Shown piece after piece: positions 8,252-15,610 of a DNA stretch of 27,136 nt. The number at the start of each line of letters is the position of its first letter. Position 1 is the first letter of the stretch. The notes below the pieces were generated by a model. That model was not told the origin of the DNA. It saw nothing but the letters and a program-made list of their open reading frames with translations, and ran no database searches. Location: contig SFFS01000009.1 of NCBI GenBank assembly GCA_004557805.1, forward strand, positions 1 through 27,136, given 5' to 3'. The stretch comes from Clostridiales bacterium (lineage in GTDB: Bacteria; Bacillota; Clostridia; Christensenellales; Aristaeellaceae). Position numbers and translations under genes: made by a program.

Positions 8252-9013
8252 ATGAAAAAAATCGCGGTCATCACCGGCGCATCCAGCGGCATTGGGCGCA
8301 GATTCGCCGAAACCATCGCGCAATACGGTCAGTCGTTCGACGAGGTGTGGCTGATCGCGCGCCACCCGGAAGCGCTTGCGCTTCCTTATCCCGTCAAAAC
8401 CGTCGCGCTTGATCTGTCCGCGCGCGAAAGCTACGCGGCCTACGCCGCGCTGCTGGCCGAAGAAAAGCCGGAAATCGCGCTGCTGGTCAACTGCGCGGGC
8501 TACGGCAAGTTCTGCGCGACGACGGATCTCCCGCTTGCGCAGAACCTGAACATGATGGACCTTAACTGCGGCGCGGTTATGGCGATGTGCCAGGAAAGCG
8601 CGCCCTATATGAAGCCGGGCGCGCGCATCATCAACATTGCGTCCATCGCGGCGTATCAGCCGATTCCGTACATCAACGTCTACGCCGCGACGAAAGCGTT
8701 CGTGATGTATTACAGCCGCGCGCTCAACCGCGAACTGAAAAAGCGCGGCATAACGGTAACGGCCGTATGCCCGTATTGGACGAAAACGAAATTTTTCGAC
8801 CGCGCGGTGCAGAAGGACGAGCCGCGCGTCGTCAAAAAATACGTGGCGATGTACACGCCGGAGCAGATCGTCTCGCGCGCCTGGCGCGACGCGAAGCGCG
8901 GGCGCGACGTGAGCAAGTTCGGCTTCATTGCGCGCGGACAGATGATTCTGACTAAGCTGCTGCCCCACAGCCTCGTGATGAGCATCTGGATGAAGCAGCA
9001 GGAGCTCGATTGA
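8252..9013 (+). CDS. Short-chain dehydrogenase/reductase (SDR)
   Basis: The 253-residue product is a classical SDR oxidoreductase binding NAD(P)H. The cofactor motif TGASSGIG is at 8-15, the NCAGYG motif at 80-85, and the catalytic Ser131, Tyr144 and Lys148 (YAATK) are present. The C-terminal half contains TVTAVCPYWTKTKFF, where the usual PG motif is changed to CPYW. A basic C-terminal region with a hydrophobic patch (GQMILTKLLPHSLVMSIW) suggests membrane contact, as in lipid-acting SDRs. It starts three bases after the spoIIIE stop, so the two are co-transcribed; there is no obvious functional link. Substrate unknown. Confidence 0.88.
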   Translation: MKKIAVITGASSGIGRRFAETIAQYGQSFDEVWLIARHPEALALPYPVKTVALDLSARESYAAYAALLAEEKPEIALLVNCAGYGKFCATTDLPLAQNLNMMDLNCGAVMAMCQESAPYMKPGARIINIASIAAYQPIPYINVYAATKAFVMYYSRALNRELKKRGITVTAVCPYWTKTKFFDRAVQKDEPRVVKKYVAMYTPEQIVSRAWRDAKRGRDVSKFGFIARGQMILTKLLPHSLVMSIWMKQQELD

Positions 9014-9112
9014 TTTTTTTGCCGCGCAGGGCGCGGCGGACAGGAAAGCGCGCTTTCGGTTGCCGCGGCCGCTTTGTGAAAGACGAGATGTTGTCCACCT
9101 AAAAAACGACGC

Positions 9113-9154
9113 GCCCCTTTGCGCGGGTTGAACGCCTGTGCAAAGGGGCTTTTT
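9113..9154 (+). terminator. Intrinsic terminator of the spoIIIE-SDR unit
   Basis: GCCCCTTTGC (9113-9122) and GCAAAGGGGC (9140-9149) form a perfect 10-bp stem with a further small stem in the loop, followed by TTTTT. On the other strand a T run (complement of 9101-9106) follows after a few bases, so it might work both ways. Confidence 0.75.
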
Positions 9155-9363
9155 GAAGGGCGGTGCGATGCGGTTTCTTGTGGAAGGCGGCGTCAGAGTC
9201 TGGATGGAAGCGGCGCGCGTCTGTTATGGGCAGCGCCGCCCGGCCCGCGCCGGCCGTCATTTCCAGCCGTTTCGGTCTGCAAGCCCGCGCCGCGAGCCAT
9301 CCCCGGAGCGCGGCTCTGCCGCCGCTCGAAAGAACGTTTTTTCGTTTCCCGCCTATTGAAAAT

Positions 9364-9390
9364 GCCCGGAAGACTGCGCGTCTTCCGGGC
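9364..9390 (-). terminator. Terminator of the DUF1508 gene
   Basis: GCCCGGAAGAC (9364-9374) and GTCTTCCGGGC (9380-9390) pair perfectly over 11 bp with a 5-base loop. Read on the minus strand it is followed by ATTTTC and lies 18 bases past the stop codon. Confidence 0.75.
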
Positions 9391-9408
9391 GCTTCGGATG
9401 TACTGTGT

Positions 9409-9780
9409 TTATTCCGCGTCCACGATTTCCGCGTCGGGGCAGTTCTTGCGCACGGATTCGATGCCCTTCAGGCAGGAAGCTTTGGCCGTATAGCCCTCGG
9501 AGAAGGCGATGTTCTCGCCGTTGGAGGCCTTCAGGCGGAAGCGGTATTCGCCGGCCTTGTCCAGATAGACTTCAAACTTGGGATGCTTCTCCTGCTTGAA
9601 GTTTTCGACCGTCTGATCCTCGATGGGCGCGACGGGGCCGTTCTTGCGGACGGACTCTGCGCCCTTGAGGCAGCTCTGGCGGGTGGTGTATACTTCGGAA
9701 GTGGCGATCACTTCGCCGTTGGCGGCGGTGAGGTCGAACTTGATGCCGGTCGGCACGTTTTTGATTTTAAACTTTCCCAT
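9409..9780 (-). CDS. DUF1508 (YegP-like) protein with two tandem modules
   Basis: The 123-residue product has two copies of the short DUF1508 module: residues 1-50 (FDLTAANGEVIATSEVY, then SCLKGAESVRKN) and 66-118 (FRLKASNGENIAFSEGY, then SCLKGIESVRKN). Tandem copies are the usual arrangement in this family (YegP). The second copy keeps the FEVYLDKAGEYRF strand; the first has a divergent start. The function of the family is not established. It is small, cytosolic and has no signal. Start ATG 9778-9780 lies after AAAGGAG; a longer in-frame start would lie in the promoter. Single-gene unit with its own promoter and terminator. Confidence 0.88.
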   Translation of the reverse strand: MGKFKIKNVPTGIKFDLTAANGEVIATSEVYTTRQSCLKGAESVRKNGPVAPIEDQTVENFKQEKHPKFEVYLDKAGEYRFRLKASNGENIAFSEGYTAKASCLKGIESVRKNCPDAEIVDAE

Positions 9781-9823
9781 GATGGAACTCGCTCCTTTCG
9801 CGGCGGCGCCGCTTGATGGGAAT

Positions 9824-9852
9824 ATTGTAGCAAACGAATAGACCGCCGTCAA
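9824..9852 (-). promoter_or_regulatory. Promoter of the DUF1508 gene
   Basis: On the minus strand TTGACG (9847-9852) and TACAAT (9824-9829) are spaced by exactly 17 bases, a strong housekeeping-type promoter 44 bases before the start codon. Confidence 0.8.
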
Positions 9853-9939
9853 TTCCCGCGCGCAAGGTGTACGCAGAAAACGGCGGCGTCCGCCGCGAAA
9901 AACATTTCACGGTTTCACATAAAAAATGGGATTTCCCTC

Positions 9940-9968
9940 TTGACAATACGGAGCAAATCATGTAATAT
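9940..9968 (+). promoter_or_regulatory. Strong promoter of the tRNA cluster
   Basis: TTGACA (9940-9945) and TAATAT (9963-9968), 17-base spacer, about 40 bases before the first tRNA. Confidence 0.8.
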
Positions 9969-10009
9969 ATCTATTGTTGTCGCGCAGCGCTCAATCTGCG
10001 GCTCTGTTT

Positions 10010-10082
10010 GGGAGCATAGCTCAGTTGGGAGAGCATCTGCCTTACAAGCAGAGGGTCACAGGTTCGAGTCCTGTTGTTCCCA
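10010..10082 (+). tRNA. tRNA-Val (anticodon TAC)
   Basis: Acceptor GGGAGCA pairs with TGTTCCC, the anticodon loop is CTTACAA between TCTGC and GCAGA, and the T arm has GGTTCGAGTCC. Discriminator A; CCA is not encoded. First of five tRNA genes. Confidence 0.95.
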
Positions 10083-10088
10083 CTTTAT

Positions 10089-10165
10089 GGCCCGGTAGTT
10101 CAGTTGGTTAGAATGCCAGCCTGTCACGCTGGAGGTCGAGGGTTCGAGCCCCTTCCGGGTCGCCA
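10089..10165 (+). tRNA. tRNA-Asp (anticodon GTC)
   Basis: Acceptor GGCCCGG pairs with CCGGGTC, loop CTGTCAC gives anticodon GTC, and the discriminator G and CCA (10163-10165) are encoded. Confidence 0.95.
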
Positions 10166-10169
10166 GTAT

Positions 10170-10242
10170 GCCTTGGTAGCTCAGTTGGTAGAGCATGTGA
10201 CTGAAAATCACAGTGTCGGTGGTTCGATTCCGCCCCAAGGCA
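10170..10242 (+). tRNA. tRNA-Phe (anticodon GAA)
   Basis: Acceptor GCCTTGG pairs with CCAAGGC; the anticodon loop CTGAAAA lies between TGTGA and TCACA. CCA is not encoded. Confidence 0.95.
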
Positions 10243-10250
10243 CCTTTTAT

Positions 10251-10325
10251 GCGGTAGTAGCTCAGTGGTAGAGTGCCACCTTGCCAAGGTGGATGTCGCG
10301 GGTCCGAATCCCGTCTACCGCTCCA
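10251..10325 (+). tRNA. tRNA-Gly (anticodon GCC)
   Basis: Acceptor GCGGTAG pairs with CTACCGC; the loop TTGCCAA gives GCC. Discriminator T and encoded CCA (10323-10325). Confidence 0.95.
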
Positions 10326-10336
10326 TTCGGAGTGAC

Positions 10337-10365
10337 GGGAAGCCTTGTAAAGCTTCCCTTCTTTT
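10337..10365 (+). terminator. Terminator after tRNA-Gly
   Basis: GGGAAGC (10337-10343) pairs with GCTTCCC (10352-10358), followed by TTCTTTT. Since tRNA-Cys follows within 10 bases without its own clear promoter, it must be partly read through. Confidence 0.7.
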
Positions 10366-10369
10366 AAAT

Positions 10370-10441
10370 GGCGTCATAGCCAAGTGGTAAGGCGAAGGTC
10401 TGCAAAATCTTTATGCCCCGGTTCGAATCCGGGTGACGCCT
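10370..10441 (+). tRNA. tRNA-Cys (anticodon GCA)
   Basis: Acceptor GGCGTCA pairs with TGACGCC; anticodon loop TCTGCAAAA gives GCA; T arm GGTTCGAATCC. Discriminator T; CCA is not encoded. Confidence 0.93.
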
Positions 10442-10446
10442 CTGAA

Positions 10447-10473
10447 AGGGAAAGCGAGCGCTTTCCCTTTTTT
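10447..10473 (+). terminator. Terminator of the tRNA cluster
   Basis: AGGGAAAGC pairs with GCTTTCCCT around a 4-base loop, followed by a run of six T. Confidence 0.85.
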
Positions 10474-10654
10474 CGTATGGCTATTGCGATGCGCATATTG
10501 GATGTACGCGCGCTTTTTCGGGGGCGGGGGTGTGATTAGAACGGTTTAATGAGATGAACTCGATTGTAGATCAGGCCGCTGAAATCTGGAAGGCGAAACC
10601 GGTTGAGAATTGCGGCCTTCTTTTGAGAATGTTGCAGTTACAGATGCAATTTTA
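10474..10654. other. Intergenic stretch before the deoC promoter
   Basis: No gene is seen. A possible structure is AGGCCGC (10573-10579) with GCGGCCT (10612-10618), a 32-base loop, and then TCTTTT; this could be a weak terminator or part of a small RNA. The evidence is only the pairing. Confidence 0.3.
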
Positions 10655-10683
10655 TTGACAAACGAAAAATTTGCTAATAGAAT
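10655..10683 (+). promoter_or_regulatory. Promoter of deoC
   Basis: TTGACA (10655-10660) and TAGAAT (10678-10683) with a 17-base spacer. It gives a leader of about 160 bases before deoC. ATACGGAT (10685-10692) and ATCCGTAT (10722-10729) can pair near the start of that leader. Confidence 0.8.
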
Positions 10684-10727
10684 GATACGGATGGCCGGCC
10701 GGATTTGGATAAAAGGTATATATCCGT

Positions 10728-10856
10728 ATGACAGGAACGAGATCTGAAACCATATTTCGGCCGGAAACAGCAGAAAGAAAAAAGGGACGCGCCCGCCGGA
10801 TGATTCAGGCGCGCATGCGCCGAAAAACAAAACGAAGAAGGAGAGCTTTATTATGA
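10728..10856 (+). CDS. Possible leader peptide overlapping the deoC start
   Basis: An open frame of 42 codons starts at ATG 10728 and its TGA overlaps the deoC start (ATGA at 10853-10856), the usual form of translational coupling. A weak AAAAGG lies about 11 bases upstream. The product is extremely basic (MRRKTKRRRR near its end) and unlike any family I know. The end of the frame runs through the deoC ribosome site (AGAAGGAGAG), so the Arg codons there are partly forced. It could be a regulatory leader or chance. Confidence 0.3.
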   Translation: MTGTRSETIFRPETAERKKGRARRMIQARMRRKTKRRRRALL

Positions 10857-11506
10857 ACAGGAAAGAACTTTGCGCGACAGTCGATCATACCCTGCTGAAG
10901 CAGACCGCCACCTGGAAAGAGATTCAGGCCCTGTGCGACGACGCGATTGCGTTCGGCACCGCTTCCGTGTGCATCCCGCCATGCTATGTCAGGCAGGCGC
11001 ACGAGTATGTGCAGGGAAAAATGGCGATCTGCACCGTGATCGGCTTCCCGAACGGAAACAACACGACGGCCAGCAAGGTGTTCGAAACCCGCGACGCGAT
11101 TGAGAACGGCGCGGACGAGGTCGATATGGTCATCAATATCGGCATGCTGAAGGCGGGCGAAAAGGAATATGTGGAGGACGAAATCCGCCGGATCAAGGCC
11201 GCTGCGGGCGATAAGATCCTGAAGGTGATTATCGAAACCTGTCTGCTGACCGACGAGGAAAAAATCGCCATGTGTGAAATCGTGACCCGCACGGGCGCGG
11301 ATTTCATCAAGACCTCTACCGGCTTCTCTACGGCGGGCGCGACCTTTGCGGATATCGAGCTGTTCGCCAAACACGTGGGGCCGAATGTGAAGATCAAGGC
11401 GGCCGGCGGCATTTCCACGCTCGAAGACGCCGAGAAGTTCCTTGATCTGGGCGCGAGCCGCCTGGGCACGAGCCGCATCGTAAAGCTGCTCAAGCAGGAG
11501 AAATAA
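10853..11506 (+). CDS. deoC: Deoxyribose-phosphate aldolase
   Basis: The 217-residue enzyme splits 2-deoxyribose-5-phosphate into glyceraldehyde-3-phosphate and acetaldehyde, the last step of deoxynucleoside breakdown, in the cytosol. The Schiff-base Lys153 is in FIKTSTGF, the proton-relay Lys182 in KIKAAGGI, and Asp91 in DEVDMVI; the length is normal for bacterial DeoC. The ATG at 10853 follows AGAAGGAGAG. It stands alone here, without deoA, deoB, deoD or a DeoR regulator next to it, unlike the usual deo operon. A strong promoter and long leader precede it and a terminator follows. Confidence 0.95.
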   Translation: MNRKELCATVDHTLLKQTATWKEIQALCDDAIAFGTASVCIPPCYVRQAHEYVQGKMAICTVIGFPNGNNTTASKVFETRDAIENGADEVDMVINIGMLKAGEKEYVEDEIRRIKAAAGDKILKVIIETCLLTDEEKIAMCEIVTRTGADFIKTSTGFSTAGATFADIELFAKHVGPNVKIKAAGGISTLEDAEKFLDLGASRLGTSRIVKLLKQEK

Positions 11507-11524
11507 CGGAAATAAAAAACGAAG

Positions 11525-11560
11525 CAGGCTTCATGCGCAAGCGCGTGAGGCCTGTTTTTT
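11525..11560 (+). terminator. Terminator of deoC
   Basis: CAGGC and CATGCGC (11525-11538) pair with GCGCGTG and GCCTG (11541-11554) with a small internal bulge, followed by six T. Confidence 0.8.
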
Positions 11561-12147
11561 ATGGATTCGGGGCGCAGGAGCGCCCCCGGAGGACGCGCTG
11601 CGCGGTGTGCCGGGCGTGCGAAACGCATTCACGTCTATTCTCGGTTCTGTTTTTCGCCGAGGGAAAACGCTTCCTGTTGGTTGTCGATTACGCCGCATAC
11701 GGTGCGGAATGATTCGGGCGGCATCCGTTCAAGCCGCTCGACGAGGGCGGCCGCGTCGTTTTTCTCCCGGTCGCCGGAAAGGAGGGAATCGCTGGGCACG
11801 CCCAGAACGGTGCGGATTTTCTTCGGGGGTTTCAGCAGAAACGCCCGCATGGCCGCATTCGATTGCCGAAATGGTTTTATCGCCAAGACAGATCACTTCG
11901 GCGAAAAATGGCAGATTATGTGATAGCGGCGCTGACATACGCAGAAGGCGAATTCATGCGGCACTGACAGGAGGATTCGCTTTGCTCGCCTGCACCTTCT
12001 TCGGGTATCGCGAGATTCTGAGCCCGGCATTCCGGAAAAGCTGGACGAGACTATCGGCGCGCTTCTTGCGCGCGAAAATGAAATCGTGTTCCCTGCCGGG
12101 GCGCAGGGCGAGTGCGGCGAGGGGAAAAGAAGCGACCGATCTGGTAT
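11561..12147. other. Decayed intergenic region between deoC and leuS
   Basis: Apart from the XRE remnant at 11635-11938 there is no intact gene. At about 11995-12150 the plus strand has a short protein-like stretch (PGIPEKLDETIGALLARENE) with no start or ribosome site, possibly another remnant. I could not assign it. Confidence 0.5.
11635..11938 (-). pseudogene. Frameshifted XRE-family regulator remnant
   Basis: Two overlapping minus-strand frames together read like one small XRE regulator. The upstream frame has LGDKTISAIECGHAGVS (recognition helix region) and the downstream frame has RTVLGVPSDSLLSGD, the usual end of the HTH domain, then a C-terminal tail to TAG at 11635-11637. Removing one base from the run of five G at 11825-11829 joins them. 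The first helices are also missing, since no suitable start or ribosome site precedes 11938. A sequencing error in the G run would explain the shift but not the missing N-terminus. Confidence 0.6.
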
Positions 12148-12148
12148 G

Positions 12149-12176
12149 AAAAAGGCGCGGAGTCGCATGCTCCGCG
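12149..12176 (-). terminator. Terminator of leuS
   Basis: Read on the minus strand, CGCGGAG and CTCCGCG (12156-12162 and 12170-12176) form a 7-bp stem, followed by CC and TTTTT. Confidence 0.8.
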
Positions 12177-12203
12177 TCTTGCTTTTTACAGGTTTATGCG
12201 CAT

Positions 12204-14624
12204 TCAGCCCACCACAATATTCAGCAGGCGGCCCTTGACGTAGATGATCTTCCGGATGGTCTTGTCGCCGATGGCGGCCTTCACTTCCGGCGTTTCGGGC
12301 AGCGTTTTCTGCGCTTCTTCCGGCGTGAGCGACGTGGACACCATCATGCGCCCGCGCACCTTGCCGTTGATCTGGATGGCGATTTCGATTTCGTCGCGCA
12401 CGAGCGCCTTCTCGTCCCACTTCGGCCAGGGATGGCGCGTCAGCGAATCCTTCTCGCCCAGGTTCTGCCAGATTTCCTCGGTGATGTGCGGCGCGACCGG
12501 GTTGAGCAGCTGCACGAGAATCTTCATCTCGCCGCGCATGATCTTGCCGGTGGCGGCAATCTGGTTCACAAGCGCCATCATTGCGGCAATCGCCGTGTTG
12601 AACTTCATGCGCTCGTAATCCTCGGAAACCTTCTTGATGCAGCCGTGCACGTCGGGCAGCAGCTCCTTGCGGACACCGTCGTCGTTGACCAGCGCTTCCT
12701 GCAGCCGCCATACGCGGTCGAGGAAGCGGCGGCAGCCCACCGCGCCCTTGGTCGACCACGGAATCGCCTGGTCGAACGCGCCCATGAACATCTCGTATAC
12801 GCGGAACGCATCCGCGCCGATCTGATCGACGATATCGTCCGGGTTGATGACGTTGCCGCGGCTCTTGCTCATCTTCTCGCCGTTCTCGCCGAGAATCATG
12901 CCGTGCGACGTGCGCTTCATGTACGGCTCCGGGAACGGCACCACGCCGATGTCGTAGAGGAACTTATGCCAGAAGCGGCTGTAGAGCAGATGGAGCGTGG
13001 TGTGCTCCATGCCGCCGTTGTACCAGTCGACCGGACCCCAGTATTTGAGGTTTTCCTGGCTGGCCAGCGCGTTGTCGTTGTGCGGATCCATGTAGCGCAG
13101 GAAGTACCAGCTCGAGCCGGCCCACTGCGGCATGGTGTCGGTTTCCCGGCGGGCGGGGCCGCCGCAGACGGGGCAGGTCGTTTTGACCCAGTCGGTCATT
13201 GCGGCCAGCGGGCTTTCGCCGTTATCGGTGGGCTCATAGTTGTCCACGTCGGGCAGCAGCAGCGGCAGCTGATCCTCCGGCAGCGGAACCCATTTTTTGC
13301 AGTTTTCGCACCATACGAGCGGGATCGGCTCGCCCCAATAACGCTGGCGGCTGAACACCCAGTCGCGCAGCTTGTAGTTGACCTTTTCATGGCCTACGCC
13401 GTGCTCGGTCAGCCACTGGATGATCGTCTTTTTCGCCTCTGCGACGGACAGCCCGTCGAGGAAGCCGGAGTTGACCATCGTGCCGTCAGCGATGTCGGTA
13501 TACGCTTCTTTGGTCACGTCGCCGCCCGCCACCACTTCAACGATGGGCAGGCCGAACTTCGTGGCGAATTCCCAGTCGCGGGTGTCATGGCCGGGCACGG
13601 CCATGATCGCGCCGGTGCCGTAGCTCATCAGCACATAGTCGCTCACCCAGATGGGCAGCGATTTGCCCGTCACCGGGTTCACGGCGCGAAGGCCCTCGAT
13701 CTGCACGCCGGTCTTGTCCTTGGCAAGCTCGGTGCGTTCGAAGTCGCTCTTTTTCGCGGCCTGCGCGCGATATTCCATCAGCGCGTCGAAGTTGACGATG
13801 CGGTCCTTATATTTCTCAATGGCCGGATGCTCGGGGCTGACGACCATATACGTCGCGCCGAAAAGCGTGTCCGGGCGGGTGGTGAAGATGCGGATCGTCT
13901 CGTCCGTGCCTTCCAGCGCGAAATCGACCTCCGCGCCGGTGGAACGGCCGATCCAGTTGCGCTGCTGGGTCTTGACCTTGTCGATGAAATCGACGCTGTC
14001 CAGGCCGTCGAGCAGCTTCTGGGCGTATTCGGTGATCTTCAGCATCCACTGGCTCTTGACCTTGCGGATGACCTCGCCGCCGCAGCGCTCGCAGTGGCCG
14101 TCGACGACTTCTTCGTTGGCCAGGCCGACCTTGCACGAAGTGCACCAGTTGATGGGCATTTCGCTTTTATACGCAAGCCCGCGCTTGAACATCTGCAGGA
14201 AAATCCACTGCGTCCACTTGTAATATTTCGGATCGGTGGTATTAACCTCGCGGCTGTAATCGAAGGAGAAGCCCAGGCGCTGCAGCTGCTCGCGGAAGTG
14301 GTTGACGTTCCGCTCGGTGACGATGCGCGGATGGATTTTGTTCTTGATGGCGAAGTTCTCCGTCGGCAGGCCGAACGCGTCCCAGCCGATGGGGTAGAGG
14401 ACGTTGTAGCCTTCCATGCGGCGCTTGCGCGCGATGATATCCAGCGCCGTGTTGCTGCGCGGATGGCCCACGTGAAGGCCCGCGCCGGACGGATACGGGA
14501 ACTCGATCAGGCAGTAATACTTGGGCATGGTATGGTCGTCCAGCGCGCGGAACGCGCCGGTTTCATCCCAAATCTTTTGCCATTTCGGTTCAATGGCCGA
14601 AGGATTATAGTCTGCGATCTGCAT
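12204..14624 (-). CDS. leuS: Leucyl-tRNA synthetase
   Basis: The 806-residue class I synthetase attaches leucine to tRNA-Leu. The HIGH motif appears as HVGH (51-54), the KMSKS loop as KMSKS (584-588). The CP1 editing domain with TTRPDTLFGATY is at about 245-260, and two Cys pairs (CTSC/CERC and CENC/CPVC) mark the zinc-containing parts. The C-terminal end has the anticodon-binding region and the IQINGKVRGRM segment of the C-terminal domain. Length matches bacterial LeuRS. ATG 14622-14624 follows AAGGGGACACC. No T-box leader fits in the 79 bases before it, which is unlike many Clostridia synthetase genes. Confidence 0.97.
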   Translation of the reverse strand: MQIADYNPSAIEPKWQKIWDETGAFRALDDHTMPKYYCLIEFPYPSGAGLHVGHPRSNTALDIIARKRRMEGYNVLYPIGWDAFGLPTENFAIKNKIHPRIVTERNVNHFREQLQRLGFSFDYSREVNTTDPKYYKWTQWIFLQMFKRGLAYKSEMPINWCTSCKVGLANEEVVDGHCERCGGEVIRKVKSQWMLKITEYAQKLLDGLDSVDFIDKVKTQQRNWIGRSTGAEVDFALEGTDETIRIFTTRPDTLFGATYMVVSPEHPAIEKYKDRIVNFDALMEYRAQAAKKSDFERTELAKDKTGVQIEGLRAVNPVTGKSLPIWVSDYVLMSYGTGAIMAVPGHDTRDWEFATKFGLPIVEVVAGGDVTKEAYTDIADGTMVNSGFLDGLSVAEAKKTIIQWLTEHGVGHEKVNYKLRDWVFSRQRYWGEPIPLVWCENCKKWVPLPEDQLPLLLPDVDNYEPTDNGESPLAAMTDWVKTTCPVCGGPARRETDTMPQWAGSSWYFLRYMDPHNDNALASQENLKYWGPVDWYNGGMEHTTLHLLYSRFWHKFLYDIGVVPFPEPYMKRTSHGMILGENGEKMSKSRGNVINPDDIVDQIGADAFRVYEMFMGAFDQAIPWSTKGAVGCRRFLDRVWRLQEALVNDDGVRKELLPDVHGCIKKVSEDYERMKFNTAIAAMMALVNQIAATGKIMRGEMKILVQLLNPVAPHITEEIWQNLGEKDSLTRHPWPKWDEKALVRDEIEIAIQINGKVRGRMMVSTSLTPEEAQKTLPETPEVKAAIGDKTIRKIIYVKGRLLNIVVG

Positions 14625-14637
14625 TGCGGTGTCCCCT

Positions 14638-14664
14638 TAAGCATAAAATGGTTTGAAATGCTTA
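14638..14664. repeat. Inverted repeat between leuS and the holin gene
   Basis: TAAGCAT (14638-14644) and ATGCTTA (14658-14664) are perfect arms with a 13-base spacer, in the middle of the divergent intergenic region. The right arm overlaps and follows the -35 box of the holin promoter, so this could be an operator. Confidence 0.5.
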
Positions 14665-14681
14665 CACATTTTCAATCTAAT
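14653..14681 (+). promoter_or_regulatory. Promoter of the holin gene
   Basis: TTGAAA (14653-14658) and TCTAAT (14676-14681) with a 17-base spacer, 22 bases before the start codon. Confidence 0.6.
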
Positions 14682-14703
14682 AGGATAGCAACCAGGAGGC
14701 GTT

Positions 14704-15102
14704 ATGTCAAGCGTTTTGGGCTTTTTGCGGAAGTTGGGGCAGAGCGCGCTGCATCTTCTGGGCGGTTGGGACACGATGCTCCGGCTGCTGGTGGCAATGA
14801 TGGCGATGGATTACATTTCCGGGCTGATCGTGGCGGCGATGGGCCGCAGCCCGAAAACGGCGGCCGGGTTTATCGACAGCCGCGCGGGGCTGCGCGGCCT
14901 GCTGCGCAAGGGGCTGATCCTGATGGTGCTGGCCGTGGCCGCGCAGATTGACGCGACAGTAGACAGCGCGTTCGTGCGCGCCGCAACGGCATGGTTTTAT
15001 ATTATAAATGAAGCCATTTCCATCATTGAAAACGCCGCGCTGGCGGGACTGCCGCTGCCGGAAAAGCTGCTCAGCTTTCTGGGGCGGTCGAGGAGCCGCT
15101 GA
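14704..15102 (+). CDS. Phage holin family protein (Cph1/phage_holin_4 type)
   Basis: The 132-residue protein has three hydrophobic stretches (about 25-46, 68-86 and 92-112) and the sequence GWDTMLRLLVAMMAMDYISGLIVA that is typical of the holin family also called toxin-secretion/phage lysis holin. Such proteins make pores in the membrane for endolysin or toxin release. There is no endolysin or other phage gene next to it, so it is a lone holin; such single genes are common in Clostridia and may serve spore or autolysin release. Start ATG 14704 follows AGGAGG. A terminator follows directly. Confidence 0.85.
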   Translation: MSSVLGFLRKLGQSALHLLGGWDTMLRLLVAMMAMDYISGLIVAAMGRSPKTAAGFIDSRAGLRGLLRKGLILMVLAVAAQIDATVDSAFVRAATAWFYIINEAISIIENAALAGLPLPEKLLSFLGRSRSR

Positions 15103-15610
15103 GTTTTTGCGCGGCTGACGCCGCGTTTTTCTGCGGCGCGCCAGCGCCCACGCTTTTGCTGAAAAGGTTCAGGAGCGGGGCGGGCAGGCACAGATCCATG
15201 CAGGGTTTGCCCGTGTTGATATACCGGCGCGGAATCGCGCCTTTGAGCATCTCATAGCTGCAATAGGTGGAAGAATAGGCAAAATATTCCGCTGCGGCAA
15301 GGACTTCTTCTGAAATTTCATCACACCCCTGCGCCTTGCGAATATCGCGCAGAAGCCGCTGCAAAAACAGTTCGGACACATAGTCCATCAGGCTGTTTTG
15401 CCCTGAATAGCATAGTACGTTGCGGAAGAAATCTGCATGTTCCCAGACGTATCCGTAATTCTGGCGTGGATTTTCGCCGCAATATTCCGCCAGAGAATGC
15501 TGTTCTCCGTCGAAAAAATCATTATCAATCTTGCCGCAAAGGTACTGCGCGATTTCGAATTTGTCCTGAAAATGGTTATAAACCGTGCGCTTGCTTACGC
15601 CCGCTTCATA
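15071..15610 (-). pseudogene. TetR/AcrR-family regulator lacking its N-terminus
   Basis: Reading the minus strand from 15610, an open frame gives EAGVSKRTVYNHFQDK (15607 down), the second half of a TetR helix-turn-helix, then a C-terminal ligand-binding part (MDYVSELFLQRLL, FAYSSTYCSYEMLKG) to TGA at 15071. About 180 residues remain. The first about 30 residues (helix 1 and helix 2) and the start codon are missing; upstream of codon E the next codons are TAT and TAA, and then the sequence becomes another gene. Its 3' end overlaps the holin gene by 32 bases. In relatives the N-terminus is needed for DNA binding, so this is broken. Confidence 0.85.
15110..15131 (+). terminator. Terminator of the holin gene
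   Basis: CGCGGC (15110-15115) and GCCGCG (15120-15125) around TGAC, then TTTTT. It lies antisense within the end of the broken tetR. Confidence 0.65.

Larger units (their letters stand above)
9014..9408. other. Gene-free stretch between convergent genes
   Basis: About 395 bases without a credible gene. It holds the terminators listed at 9113-9154 and 9364-9390. The middle (9155-9360) is GC-rich with short open frames on the plus strand that have no recognisable product and Arg/Pro/Ser-rich shadow composition. I see no RNA gene or repeat there. Confidence 0.6.

Noticed and set aside
5099..8968. A 1289-codon open frame on the minus strand
   Set aside because: Antisense to spoIIIE and the SDR gene, which have all family motifs; the antisense product is low-complexity Arg/His/Gly-rich.
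10684..10852. Known riboswitch before deoC
   Set aside because: I recognise no core motif of a named class; only local pairings are visible.
14625..14703. T-box leader for leuS
   Set aside because: Only 79 bases separate leuS from the divergent holin gene; no T-box sequence or terminator/antiterminator fits.
12432..14951. An 839-codon open frame on the plus strand
   Set aside because: Antisense to leuS, which is intact and conserved; no ribosome site or recognisable domain.
15466..15609. In-frame extension giving the FMN/heme gene a start at 15466
   Set aside because: These codons are antisense to a clear tetR sequence and have no ribosome site or signal peptide. The open frame is accidental.
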